Shown here in pieces: positions 56,618-64,000 of a stretch of 64,000 bases of DNA (position 1 is its first letter; each line of letters opens with the position of its first letter). Location of the stretch: the NCBI GenBank assembly GCA_024233835.1, contig JACKPC010000003.1:652501-716500 (forward strand), read 5' to 3'. Source of the DNA: Leptospiraceae bacterium (lineage in GTDB: Bacteria; Spirochaetota; Leptospiria; Leptospirales; Leptospiraceae). The notes beneath the pieces were generated by a model, which saw nothing but the letters and a program-made list of their open reading frames with translations, had not been told where the DNA came from and did no database searches. The position numbers and the translations under genes are program-made.

Positions 56618-57244
56618 TTAACGTTCTTCAATCTTAACTTTCATCTCGACTCTATCCATCGGGTTATCTCTTCCATCTCTTTTTTCATTTACAATTTTAT
56701 CAGCAACATCCATGCCTTCTATTACTTCTCCGTAAACAGTGTATTGACCGTCTAAGAAGGGAGAATCTTTTACACAGATGAAAAACTGGGAGCCAGCACT
56801 GTTAGGGTCGGCTGCCCGTGCAGCGGAAAGGATTCCTCTTTTATGGCTGGTTTTAGAAAATTCAGCGGGAACCTGATAACCCGGACCTCCGGTACCATGC
56901 ATAGCACGATTATCTGGTTGTTCTTTGGTTACGGGATCTCCACCCTGAATCATAAAACCGGGAATAACACGGTGAAAGGTTGTACCATCATAAAAACCTT
57001 TTTTGGCCAGGCTTTTAAAGCTTTCTACGTGCTTGGGAGCAAGTTCTGTAAAAAAACGTATTACAATTTTACCATGTTTGGTTTCGATCACCGCTACTTC
57101 TTTATCATTATTCACGGTATTTTCCGATTTATTCTGTTCTGGCACTTTAGTCTCCAAGTTGATATTGTTATTTTCTTTTTTACAATTCATTCCTAATAGA
57201 AAAATCAGGACGAATACAGAAAGAATTAACTGCTTTTTAATCAT
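56618..57244 (-). CDS. Cyclophilin-type peptidyl-prolyl isomerase lipoprotein
   Basis: A 208-residue lipoprotein with signal ending in LLGMNC (C21). The mature part is a cyclophilin: FHRVIPGFMIQGGDP, GTGGPGYQVPAEF, GSQFFICVKDSPFLDGQYTVYGEV. It catalyses proline isomerisation and should assist folding in the periplasm. AAAGGAG precedes the ATG. All usual active-site residues (R and F in FHRVIPGF, Q in GSQFF) are present. Confidence 0.92.
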   Translation of the reverse strand: MIKKQLILSVFVLIFLLGMNCKKENNNINLETKVPEQNKSENTVNNDKEVAVIETKHGKIVIRFFTELAPKHVESFKSLAKKGFYDGTTFHRVIPGFMIQGGDPVTKEQPDNRAMHGTGGPGYQVPAEFSKTSHKRGILSAARAADPNSAGSQFFICVKDSPFLDGQYTVYGEVIEGMDVADKIVNEKRDGRDNPMDRVEMKVKIEER

Positions 57245-57340
57245 AGGGGTTCTCCTTTAAAAGAGGCTTTTTCTCTATTTCAAGAGGATATTTTATAAAA
57301 TTTTATATTGTCAACCGAATAAATCTGAGTAAGCTAGTTA

Positions 57341-57349
57341 TGCTATAAT
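57341..57349 (+). promoter_or_regulatory. Extended -10 promoter of the DUF190 gene
   Basis: TGCTATAAT (57341-57349) is a perfect extended -10 element. No good -35 is seen at 17 bases, as is common with extended -10 promoters. Transcription would begin near 57356, 12 bases before the ATG. Confidence 0.6.
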
Positions 57350-57367
57350 CTAAAAAAAGGTATTCTC

Positions 57368-57748
57368 ATGAAGGTTCGTGATAGAAAAAAGGAAATTAAA
57401 ATCTACATAAACGGTACGGAAAAGATGGGAGATCAACTCCTATATAAGGCTTTAATCGATAAATTTATAGAAATTGGAGTTACCGGTTGTACGATATTGA
57501 GGTCAAATTCCGGTTATGGAAGTGACATGATTGTAAAATATGGTGATGATATCATGTCCGTCTTAATGACAAAAAGCTCTACTGTAATCATAACTGTAAT
57601 AGAATCGGATGAAAAAATTGAAGAAATTGTTCATATTTTGGATTCTTATATGGGAGATGGAATCGCGACGATTAAAGAAGTCGAATTTATACGTTACACG
57701 CGCTCTCGGGTGACTCCTGAAGATAGGGAAATCGCTGACTCAATATAA
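57368..57748 (+). CDS. DUF190 family protein (PII-like)
   Basis: A 126-residue protein with the DUF190 layout: EIKIYINGTEK, LYKALIDKFIEIGVTGCTILRSNSGYGS and VIESDEKIEEIVHIL. The family folds like PII signalling proteins, and members are often beside fluoride or other ion transporters. No transporter is adjacent here, so the partner is unknown. An AAGG lies before the ATG. It precedes lepA by 85 bases. Confidence 0.85.
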   Translation: MKVRDRKKEIKIYINGTEKMGDQLLYKALIDKFIEIGVTGCTILRSNSGYGSDMIVKYGDDIMSVLMTKSSTVIITVIESDEKIEEIVHILDSYMGDGIATIKEVEFIRYTRSRVTPEDREIADSI

Positions 57749-57833
57749 AAATTGCATTGAAGAATAGCCCCAGTGTAAATTTACTGTTTCTTGACTGAGC
57801 TTATTTCTAATTTCAGTCAGAGAACGGGAGAAT

Positions 57834-59636
57834 ATGAAAGACAGGCTTACAAGAATCCGAAATTTTTCAATCATTGCTCATATCGATCATGGAAAATCCA
57901 CACTTGCTGATAGGATTTTAGAGATTGCTCTGGTAACGAATGACCGAACCAAGAAAAATCAGATTCTTGATTCGATGGATATTGAAAGGGAAAGAGGTAT
58001 TACCATCAAAGCTAATAATGCCTCTTTTGAATTTAAATCCAGAGATGGGGAAACCTATCTTTTCAATCTGATTGATACTCCGGGGCACGTAGACTTTAAC
58101 TACGAAGTTTCCCGCTCCCTGAAAGCCTGTGAGGGAGTCTTGCTGATTGTAGATGCGAGCCAGGGGGTAGAAGCCCAGACTCTTGCGAATCTCTATCTGG
58201 CAATGGAATTAGATTTGAAAATCATTCCTGTTATTAATAAAATTGATCTGCCCAGTGCGGATGTTCCCAAAGCCAAAAAACTGATAGAAGATACCCTCGG
58301 TCTGGATCCGGAAGAAGCTATACCGATTTCTGCTAAAACCGGAGAAAATGTGATGGAAGTTTTAGAAGCTATTGTACAGCACATTCCTCCACCCAAAGGT
58401 AATACGGAAGCTCCCTTGAAAGCCCTGGTGTATGATTCATTTTTTGATAATTATATGGGGGTGGTGACAAAGGTTCGAATTTTCGACGGGAAAATTAAAA
58501 AAGGTGATAGAATCATCTTTATGAGTAATGATAAAGATTTTATTGTTACGGAAACCGGGATTAACCGTATTGTTTTAACGACAACACCGGAACTCTGCGC
58601 CGGAGATGTGGGCTATGTTGTAGCCGGCATTAAAAAAGTATCCGATGCCAGAACGGGAGATACTATAACTGCTTATAGTAAGAAAACCTCCGAGCCGGTA
58701 AAAGGTTTTAAGGATGTGAAGCCCATGGTTTTCTCCGGTCTCTTTCCTATTTATGGAGAGCAATTCGATGAACTGGCCGAAGCGATTGAGAAATTAAAAC
58801 TGAATGATGCCGCCCTCGTTTTTGAAAAGGAGAACTCTACGGCTCTCGGATTTGGTTTTCGTGTGGGATATTTAGGTCTTCTTCACATGGAGATAGTGCA
58901 GGAACGATTGGAGAGAGAATTTAATCTGGATCTATTAACCACAGCACCTTCCGTGAAATACCGTCTCACTGCTAAAACCGGTGAAGTTTATGAAATTGAT
59001 AACCCTTCTAAATTTCCCGATCCTTTTACTTTAGAAGTTACCGAAGAACCATTTGTAAAAGCTACGATTATTTCCCCGGTTCGATATGTAGGCAATATCA
59101 TGTCTCTGGTTGTAGAAAAACGTGGATTCCAGGGAGAAACAGTATATCTGGATGAAGACAAGGTGCAGTTGACCTATGAGATTCCCCTCGCTGAGCTAAT
59201 ATTTGAATTTTTCGATAAACTAAAGTCTTATACACAGGGTTATGCTTCGCTCGACTATGAACCTATAGGATACAGACAATCTAAACTGGTGAAACTTGAT
59301 ATACTGGTTAATTCTGAACCGGTAGATGCACTTTCTATTATCGTGCATAGAACCAAGGCAGAGCAGAGAGGACGTTCTATCATAGAAAAACTAAAAGACC
59401 TTATTCCCCGTCATCAATTTGTTATTCCTATACAGGCTGCGATTGGTGGTAAAATTATTGCCCGTGAGAATATTTCTGCCATTCGGAAAAATGTGACCGC
59501 CAAGTGTTATGGTGGTGATATTACCCGTAAGAAAAAACTTTTAGAGAAGCAAAAAGAGGGAAAGAAAAGAATGAAACAATTTGGTTCTGTTGAAATTCCC
59601 CAGGAAGCTTTTTTAGCCGTTCTAAAAGCTGATTAA
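57834..59636 (+). CDS. lepA: Elongation factor 4 (LepA)
   Basis: A 600-residue GTPase that remodels stalled or initiating ribosomes. G1 AHIDHGKS, switch I ERERGITIKAN, G3 DTPGH and G4 NKIDLP are visible, as are the LepA-specific C-terminal segments (YTQGYASLDYEP, RHQFVIPIQAAIGGKIIARE and KCYGGDITRKKKLLEKQKEGKKRMK) that interact with the tRNA. Length is normal. GGGAG lies before the ATG. The PLP-enzyme gene starts seven bases after the stop. Confidence 0.97.
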   Translation: MKDRLTRIRNFSIIAHIDHGKSTLADRILEIALVTNDRTKKNQILDSMDIERERGITIKANNASFEFKSRDGETYLFNLIDTPGHVDFNYEVSRSLKACEGVLLIVDASQGVEAQTLANLYLAMELDLKIIPVINKIDLPSADVPKAKKLIEDTLGLDPEEAIPISAKTGENVMEVLEAIVQHIPPPKGNTEAPLKALVYDSFFDNYMGVVTKVRIFDGKIKKGDRIIFMSNDKDFIVTETGINRIVLTTTPELCAGDVGYVVAGIKKVSDARTGDTITAYSKKTSEPVKGFKDVKPMVFSGLFPIYGEQFDELAEAIEKLKLNDAALVFEKENSTALGFGFRVGYLGLLHMEIVQERLEREFNLDLLTTAPSVKYRLTAKTGEVYEIDNPSKFPDPFTLEVTEEPFVKATIISPVRYVGNIMSLVVEKRGFQGETVYLDEDKVQLTYEIPLAELIFEFFDKLKSYTQGYASLDYEPIGYRQSKLVKLDILVNSEPVDALSIIVHRTKAEQRGRSIIEKLKDLIPRHQFVIPIQAAIGGKIIARENISAIRKNVTAKCYGGDITRKKKLLEKQKEGKKRMKQFGSVEIPQEAFLAVLKAD

Positions 59637-59643
59637 CACTATC

Positions 59644-60534
59644 TTGAACTTCTATGAAAAAGTAATCTCTTCGGTATATAATACACCAATAGAAGAGTTT
59701 ACTCTTTCAGAAGGTTTTAAGCTTTCTGTAAAAAGAGACGACTATTCCTTTGCTTCTTTTGGAAGCAAAATGAGAAAGTTTGAAGGTTTAAGAAAAAGAC
59801 TCAAACAGGAAAATATACATACGGTTTTCTTATACGGAAACCCGCATTCCAATTACCTCGCCACTTTTACTTATTTATTCTACCTTTCCGGATTTAAAAC
59901 CTATTTGGCTTCTTATAGTAGGGACTCCGGTTTGATAACACCAAATAGTCTTCTTGTTAGAAAATATGCGAGCCAATATTATCCCTGTCAAACACCGTTT
60001 GAGCTATTAAAAATCAGGGATTCTCATGTCGGAGAAAATTTCATTTTAGACGAATTTGGAATGCATGAAGGTAGTCTGGAAGGTCTAAAAAGTATATGGT
60101 CAGAAATGGACAGTGAAATAGAAGAGGGAAGTCTTATCGTTTTAGATGTGGGTTCCGGTCTTACTGCCCTGTCCTGTTTGATGTATCCCTTTCAAAACCA
60201 ACCGGAAATTTTGGGAGTATCAATCGGTTACCCGGTAGATAAGATGAAAGAATACCTGTTAACGATTTGTGAAAAGTTTGAATTACAAGATAAAGTAATC
60301 GAAAGACTAAGCTTGATACCGGCCAGTATTTCTCCCGGCTATGCCAATGTAAATCGGAAACTAAAAGATTTTATTAAAGAAACGTATACCCGGTATAAGT
60401 TTCCTTTGGAACCTATTTACTCTGCAAAAACCATATATAGTTTGCTGGAATATAGAAAGCAGATAAGCAAAAACATCAGGAAAGTATATTATTTACATCA
60501 GGGTGGATTTCTTAACCACATCTCCTTATTGTAA
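59644..60534 (+). CDS. PLP enzyme of the ACC deaminase / D-cysteine desulfhydrase family
   Basis: A 296-residue protein. The segment VKRDDYSFASFGSKMRKFE gives the PLP-lysine motif (usually GNKxRKLE), and GNPHSNYLATFTY corresponds to the GGxQSNH stretch. The C-terminal YYLHQGGFL matches the HTGG region near the end of the family. It is slightly shorter than typical members. The reaction is not decidable between 1-aminocyclopropane-1-carboxylate deamination and D-cysteine desulfhydration. The start is TTG without a clear ribosome binding site, likely coupled to lepA seven bases upstream. Confidence 0.72.
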   Translation: MNFYEKVISSVYNTPIEEFTLSEGFKLSVKRDDYSFASFGSKMRKFEGLRKRLKQENIHTVFLYGNPHSNYLATFTYLFYLSGFKTYLASYSRDSGLITPNSLLVRKYASQYYPCQTPFELLKIRDSHVGENFILDEFGMHEGSLEGLKSIWSEMDSEIEEGSLIVLDVGSGLTALSCLMYPFQNQPEILGVSIGYPVDKMKEYLLTICEKFELQDKVIERLSLIPASISPGYANVNRKLKDFIKETYTRYKFPLEPIYSAKTIYSLLEYRKQISKNIRKVYYLHQGGFLNHISLL

Positions 60535-60565
60535 GCTATTAGAAGACTCCGAAACCACAGAGATA

Positions 60566-60605
60566 TCTCTCTTAACCCCACACTTAAGTGTGGGGTTAAG
60601 AGAGA
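60566..60605. repeat. Perfect 40-bp palindrome
   Basis: The 40 bases at 60566-60605 are perfectly self-complementary with no spacer. The core is CCCCACACTTAAGTGTGGGG (60576-60595), flanked by TCTCTCTTAA and TTAAGAGAGA. It lies 31 bases after the PLP-enzyme stop and 163 bases before the cyclase gene. No T run follows on the plus strand. It may be a terminator, an operator or a cruciform-forming site. Confidence 0.75.
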
Positions 60606-60727
60606 ACCTGCGGAAATTCTATAAGCTTCTCCCTCTTCTTTGAAACAATACAACAAAGAGACTTTTTTAGGAAGTCTTATTTATAGGGATAATTTACGGA
60701 ATTTTTAGCTAAAAACTAAAAATATAC

Positions 60728-60756
60728 TTGCCATAAATCAAAAATAAGGGTATAGA
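60728..60756 (+). promoter_or_regulatory. Sigma-70 promoter of the adenylate cyclase gene
   Basis: TTGCCA (60728-60733) and TATAGA (60751-60756) are separated by exactly 17 bases. Transcription would start near 60763, about six bases before the ATG at 60769, so the mRNA would be almost leaderless. Confidence 0.55.
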
Positions 60757-60768
60757 AATTAGTCTTAT

Positions 60769-63210
60769 ATGAAGCTTTTACCCTTTCTTAACATTGCAGG
60801 CTCTGATTTCGCTCCGCCGAAGAGGTTTTTCTTGTTTCATGAGACTCTTCCCTTTTCTCATATCGATAAGGGTCTGGATGGAAACAAGCTACGGGCTTCT
60901 ATTTCCCATATTCAGGATAGTTTTATCCAGCAGGTGATTCTTTTTTACCCTGAAGGAAAAAAGAATGTAAGCTACAATCAAAACATACAACTTCTCATAA
61001 AAGAATTAGAAAGGATGCAAATTCGCTATAAATTTGTATCGAGTAGCTTTATTCTTCAGAAAAAATTTAGATATTATGCCGGGTTTAAAAAATATTTTTT
61101 AAATATATTGGAGAATGGAAACTGTCTTATCTGGTATCCTTCTTTGATTGAGAAAGATATGTGTAGTTTTTTCGCTTCTCTCTTAGCTTCGAGAAAGGAT
61201 AGGGAATTAAATGCTTTGCAGTGCCTGCAATTGGTAAGGGGAAATTATGGAAGTGTTGAAGAAGAAAAATTGGTGAATGAATACATTTACTATTTAAAAC
61301 CGGATACGAAACCTTCTTCTGAAATACTAAAAGAAGAACTTATAGATGTAAAGCAACTCAGCGACAGAACCCATATTGTTGATGAAAATCCTATTTCTGA
61401 AAAAATACAGACTTTTAAACCCTCAAAGCTATCAATTCGGGTAAAACTATTATCTATTATTTCTGCAATTTTATCGACGAGTCTTCTCATCATAATCATT
61501 CTCGCTACTTTTTTATTCAAGAATAATAGTGAAATTCTAATACAGGAATATAACTTAAGTCTTGCCAGGTTAACCGGTTTACAGGTAGAAACAGGTTTGC
61601 ATAATACTCTCGATAGAACGGAAGCTTTAATCTCTTTATTGGCAGATGTGAATTTTCGAACGAAAGAATCAGAAAAACTGGTTGCAAGGTTCTATCAACG
61701 CTATCCCAACTATATCTATTTGTCTATCTGGAATCCTGCTATTGGATTAGAAAAAAGACAGGTATTTTATAGTAATTTAATCATAAAACAGGACCTGGAA
61801 AGAATCAAGAAGAATGAAGCCATGATATACAAGGAAAATTCCGGTATGATCGAAAGGGCCTTACAGGGAGAAAAAGTCCTGGTGAATGTTTCACCACTTT
61901 TGGAAAGTCCCATACTGGCTTTATTTATGCCTTACAGGAACAATATAGTTCTTTTATTAATTGATTCTAAAGAAATTACTGATATTTTTCGTTCTTCTTT
62001 AAAAACTGAGATGTTTGAATTATCTCTTTTAAGTCCTGAAGGAAATATTCTCGCCCATTCTAATGCAGCAGAAGTCTTAGCAGCAGCAAATAAACAGGAT
62101 AAGCCTATTGTTCAGAATATGATGCAGAGCGGAGCGAATAATGGTTCTCAAAAATACACTTATTCCGGTGTAGAATACCTCGGTTCCTTTTATATATTAA
62201 AATTTTCTCAACTCGGAGTTATTTCCAGTATAAGATCGGATAAGGTCTTTGAAGCCGTTTATAAAATACAAAGACAGAACTTCATTATTACTATCATTGT
62301 CTTAACCCTATCCTTCTTGATTATCTACTTCTTTGCTAAAACCATTACGATTCCTATTATACGCCTGGTAGATGCAACAGAAGAAATTGAGAAAGAAAAC
62401 TTTCAGGTTTCTATACAACCCAGTTCCAGGGATGAAATTGGAGTTCTCACCCATGCTTTTTCTAAGATGGCAAAGGGTCTCGCCGAAAGAGAAAAAATTA
62501 AAAATACCTTCGGTAAGTTTGTGAATAAGGAAATTGCAGAGCAGGCTTTACATGGAGAAATACGATTGGGTGGAACAAAGAAGATTTGTGCCGTCTTATT
62601 TTCTGACCTGCGCGGCTTCACAGCGATGTCAGAAGGCTTAAAGCCGGAAGAGGTGGTGCAATATTTGAATGAGTATTTTACCGAAATGGTGGAGTGTGTA
62701 TATCATACAAAAGGAATCGTAGATAAATTTATCGGGGATGCAATTATGGCTCACTGGGGAGCTTTATATTCCGATAAGAACGACACTTTGAATGCAGTAA
62801 CGGCCTCTCTTATGATGAGAAAAGCCCTGATTGACTTTAATAAGAAGTCAGAAGCCAGCAGAAGACCTTACTTACGCTTCGGTTGTGGTATTAATACGGG
62901 TCCCTTAATTGCCGGACAAATTGGTTCTGAAAAGAAATTAGAATATACGGTTATTGGAGACACGGTAAATCTTGCTTCAAGGATCGAATACTTAAACAAG
63001 GAGTTCGGAACCGATATTTTGATTTCCGAGAATGCCTATGAACAGGTAAAAGACTATTTTCACTTTGTAGAGATGGATCCAATAAAAATTAGGGGAAAAT
63101 CTAAACTACAGGCCACTTATGCTGTTCTTGGGTTTAAAGAGGATATGAGTGCACCTGCTAACCTTCAAGAATTAAGGAAGCTTCTCGGAATTCCTGATAC
63201 GGGGGTTTAA
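60769..63210 (+). CDS. Membrane adenylate/guanylate cyclase with HAMP domain
   Basis: An 813-residue class III cyclase. The first 220 residues form an unassigned, probably cytoplasmic domain. Membrane helices at about 222-250 and 505-525 enclose an extracytoplasmic sensor region of about 250 residues. HAMP follows (IPIIRLVDATEEIEKENF), then the cyclase domain from about 604: LFSDLRGFTAMSEGL (first metal aspartate), KFIGDAIMAHWG (second) and VIGDTVNLASRIEYLN with the transition-state asparagine and arginine. The sensed signal is unknown. The ATG has no ribosome binding site. A FecR-domain gene follows directly. Confidence 0.88.
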   Translation: MKLLPFLNIAGSDFAPPKRFFLFHETLPFSHIDKGLDGNKLRASISHIQDSFIQQVILFYPEGKKNVSYNQNIQLLIKELERMQIRYKFVSSSFILQKKFRYYAGFKKYFLNILENGNCLIWYPSLIEKDMCSFFASLLASRKDRELNALQCLQLVRGNYGSVEEEKLVNEYIYYLKPDTKPSSEILKEELIDVKQLSDRTHIVDENPISEKIQTFKPSKLSIRVKLLSIISAILSTSLLIIIILATFLFKNNSEILIQEYNLSLARLTGLQVETGLHNTLDRTEALISLLADVNFRTKESEKLVARFYQRYPNYIYLSIWNPAIGLEKRQVFYSNLIIKQDLERIKKNEAMIYKENSGMIERALQGEKVLVNVSPLLESPILALFMPYRNNIVLLLIDSKEITDIFRSSLKTEMFELSLLSPEGNILAHSNAAEVLAAANKQDKPIVQNMMQSGANNGSQKYTYSGVEYLGSFYILKFSQLGVISSIRSDKVFEAVYKIQRQNFIITIIVLTLSFLIIYFFAKTITIPIIRLVDATEEIEKENFQVSIQPSSRDEIGVLTHAFSKMAKGLAEREKIKNTFGKFVNKEIAEQALHGEIRLGGTKKICAVLFSDLRGFTAMSEGLKPEEVVQYLNEYFTEMVECVYHTKGIVDKFIGDAIMAHWGALYSDKNDTLNAVTASLMMRKALIDFNKKSEASRRPYLRFGCGINTGPLIAGQIGSEKKLEYTVIGDTVNLASRIEYLNKEFGTDILISENAYEQVKDYFHFVEMDPIKIRGKSKLQATYAVLGFKEDMSAPANLQELRKLLGIPDTGV

Positions 63211-63211
63211 C

Positions 63212-64000
63212 ATGAAAACCTGGAATAAAACTGATAGCATTGTTCTGAGTATCTGTTTGCTAATTTTAGGAATTGCTTTTTACTTTTTGTATCTTGAAAG
63301 TAGGCCGGGCGATAGAAGGCAAGGAAAAGTTGTTGGAGAGATAAGTTTTAAGTATAGAGTCGCCCAGAGAAAACTGTCCAACAGTATGATCTGGAATGAT
63401 GTAGAGCAAAACTTTCCGGCCTATAATTATGACTCGATTCGAACAGATAAGAAATCAGAAGCCATTATTCGTATAAAAGATAAAACTACTAAAATTGAAT
63501 TAGATCCGAATAGTATGTTTCTCATCATTGTGGAAGATGATAGGGTTATTTTTGATTTAAAACAGGGTTCCTTTTATATTAAGAATACGGGAAAGAATCG
63601 GGTAGAAAAGCTTTCTGTGCGCACGGGAGATTATCTTGGAAATTTACAGGAAGGAGAGTTCAGAATCCATCATAACGAAGAACGAACTATCTTTCATGCT
63701 TTGCAGGGAATCCTTGAGTTTTTTATAGACGGTCAAAAAGGTACGGTTCAAAAGGGAGAAACTTATGAAATTCGAAATAAGCAAATTAGCAAACTTGAAC
63801 ATTCGATTGAGCTAAAGATTCCTTTTGATAATGCCAGATTTTTCTATGATAATAACTCACAAGAAGTTTCTTTTTCCTGGAATGCCGGAAATGCCGATCA
63901 GGAATGTGTTTTTATTCTATCGGAAGATAGGGATTTTTCTAAGATAATTCATAAAGAAATAAGTAAGAATACAAGTTTTCGAGTGAGTTTGACTGAAGGA
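63212..64000 (+). CDS. FecR-domain membrane protein, cut by the window end
   Basis: An open frame of 263 codons runs from the ATG at 63212 to the window edge without a stop. It begins with a membrane segment (DSIVLSICLLILGIAFYFLYL), then a region with the FecR-like pattern: KSEAIIRIKDKTTKIELDPNSMFLI, FDLKQGSFYIKN, LSVRTGDYLGNL and a later FHALQGILEF. FecR domains in spirochaetes are mostly membrane-anchored and of unknown role, often next to cyclase genes. The start lies one base after the cyclase stop, so the two are coupled. Confidence 0.75.
   Translation, partial: MKTWNKTDSIVLSICLLILGIAFYFLYLESRPGDRRQGKVVGEISFKYRVAQRKLSNSMIWNDVEQNFPAYNYDSIRTDKKSEAIIRIKDKTTKIELDPNSMFLIIVEDDRVIFDLKQGSFYIKNTGKNRVEKLSVRTGDYLGNLQEGEFRIHHNEERTIFHALQGILEFFIDGQKGTVQKGETYEIRNKQISKLEHSIELKIPFDNARFFYDNNSQEVSFSWNAGNADQECVFILSEDRDFSKIIHKEISKNTSFRVSLTEG

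Overview
The window is an AT-rich chromosomal segment that I read as belonging to a spirochaete of the order Leptospirales, probably a Leptospiraceae lineage. The reasons are: the elongation factor G has the mitochondrial-type (spdEFG1) signature known from spirochaetes; several lipoproteins carry short relaxed lipoboxes; an adenylate cyclase is followed by a FecR-domain gene; a SpoIIE-type phosphatase has a large membrane sensor; and eno is followed by an FtsB/DivIC-like gene. Species is not decidable from the sequence alone. No tRNA, rRNA, CRISPR array, transposase or prophage was recognised.

Layout. 1-5.4 kb: a PilZ protein, a membrane-anchored protein with a degenerate sulfatase-modifying-factor-like segment, an M14 carboxypeptidase whose signal peptide is split off by a T9 homopolymer, and a long beta-carbonic-anhydrase-like protein. 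5.4-11.1 kb: PriA with a degenerate family-4 uracil-DNA-glycosylase-like partner, then small proteins and a three-gene lipoprotein/DUF4349 cluster. 11.3-12.2 kb: a CDGSH iron-sulfur protein and a MarR regulator behind a large inverted-repeat operator. 12.3-19.1 kb: an unknown membrane protein, enolase with DivIC-like protein, a cysteine-rich miniprotein, a small membrane protein whose ribosome binding site lies in a hairpin, and EF-G. 19.5-30.7 kb: three giant lipoproteins (about 3,670 codons together) driven from one clear promoter; the first two are diverged paralogues. 30.7-39.9 kb: exonuclease III, a MuiA/DUF4139 protein, the SpoIIE receptor, a thioredoxin-like protein, two more cysteine-rich miniproteins, endonuclease V and an extremely acidic repeat protein. 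40.1-43.6 kb: succinate dehydrogenase sdhCAB. 43.6-54.6 kb: a PD-(D/E)XK-like protein, sterol-desaturase-family enzyme, MscS channel, DUF3089 and DUF2330 exported proteins, a lysA-type decarboxylase, a REC-HDOD protein, an N-acyl-D-amino-acid-deacylase-family hydrolase and a B12-type radical SAM enzyme. 54.5-64 kb: a YfhO-type membrane protein, a cyclophilin lipoprotein, DUF190, LepA, a PLP enzyme of the ACC-deaminase/D-cysteine-desulfhydrase family, an adenylate cyclase and a FecR gene cut by the window edge.

The housekeeping genes (eno, fusA, lepA, priA, sdhCAB, xth, nfi) are typical chromosomal content. Signalling is prominent: PilZ, SpoIIE phosphatase, HDOD, class III cyclase, FecR. The envelope is lipoprotein-rich. 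The most unusual items are the giant lipoprotein trio, the dispersed GTAAGCGAACC hairpin repeat (five copies, mostly just after stop codons), the 40-bp perfect palindrome before the cyclase, the MarR/CDGSH operator, the degenerate UDG next to a PriA that has lost half of its zinc cysteines, the acidic repeat protein and the family of cysteine-rich miniproteins.
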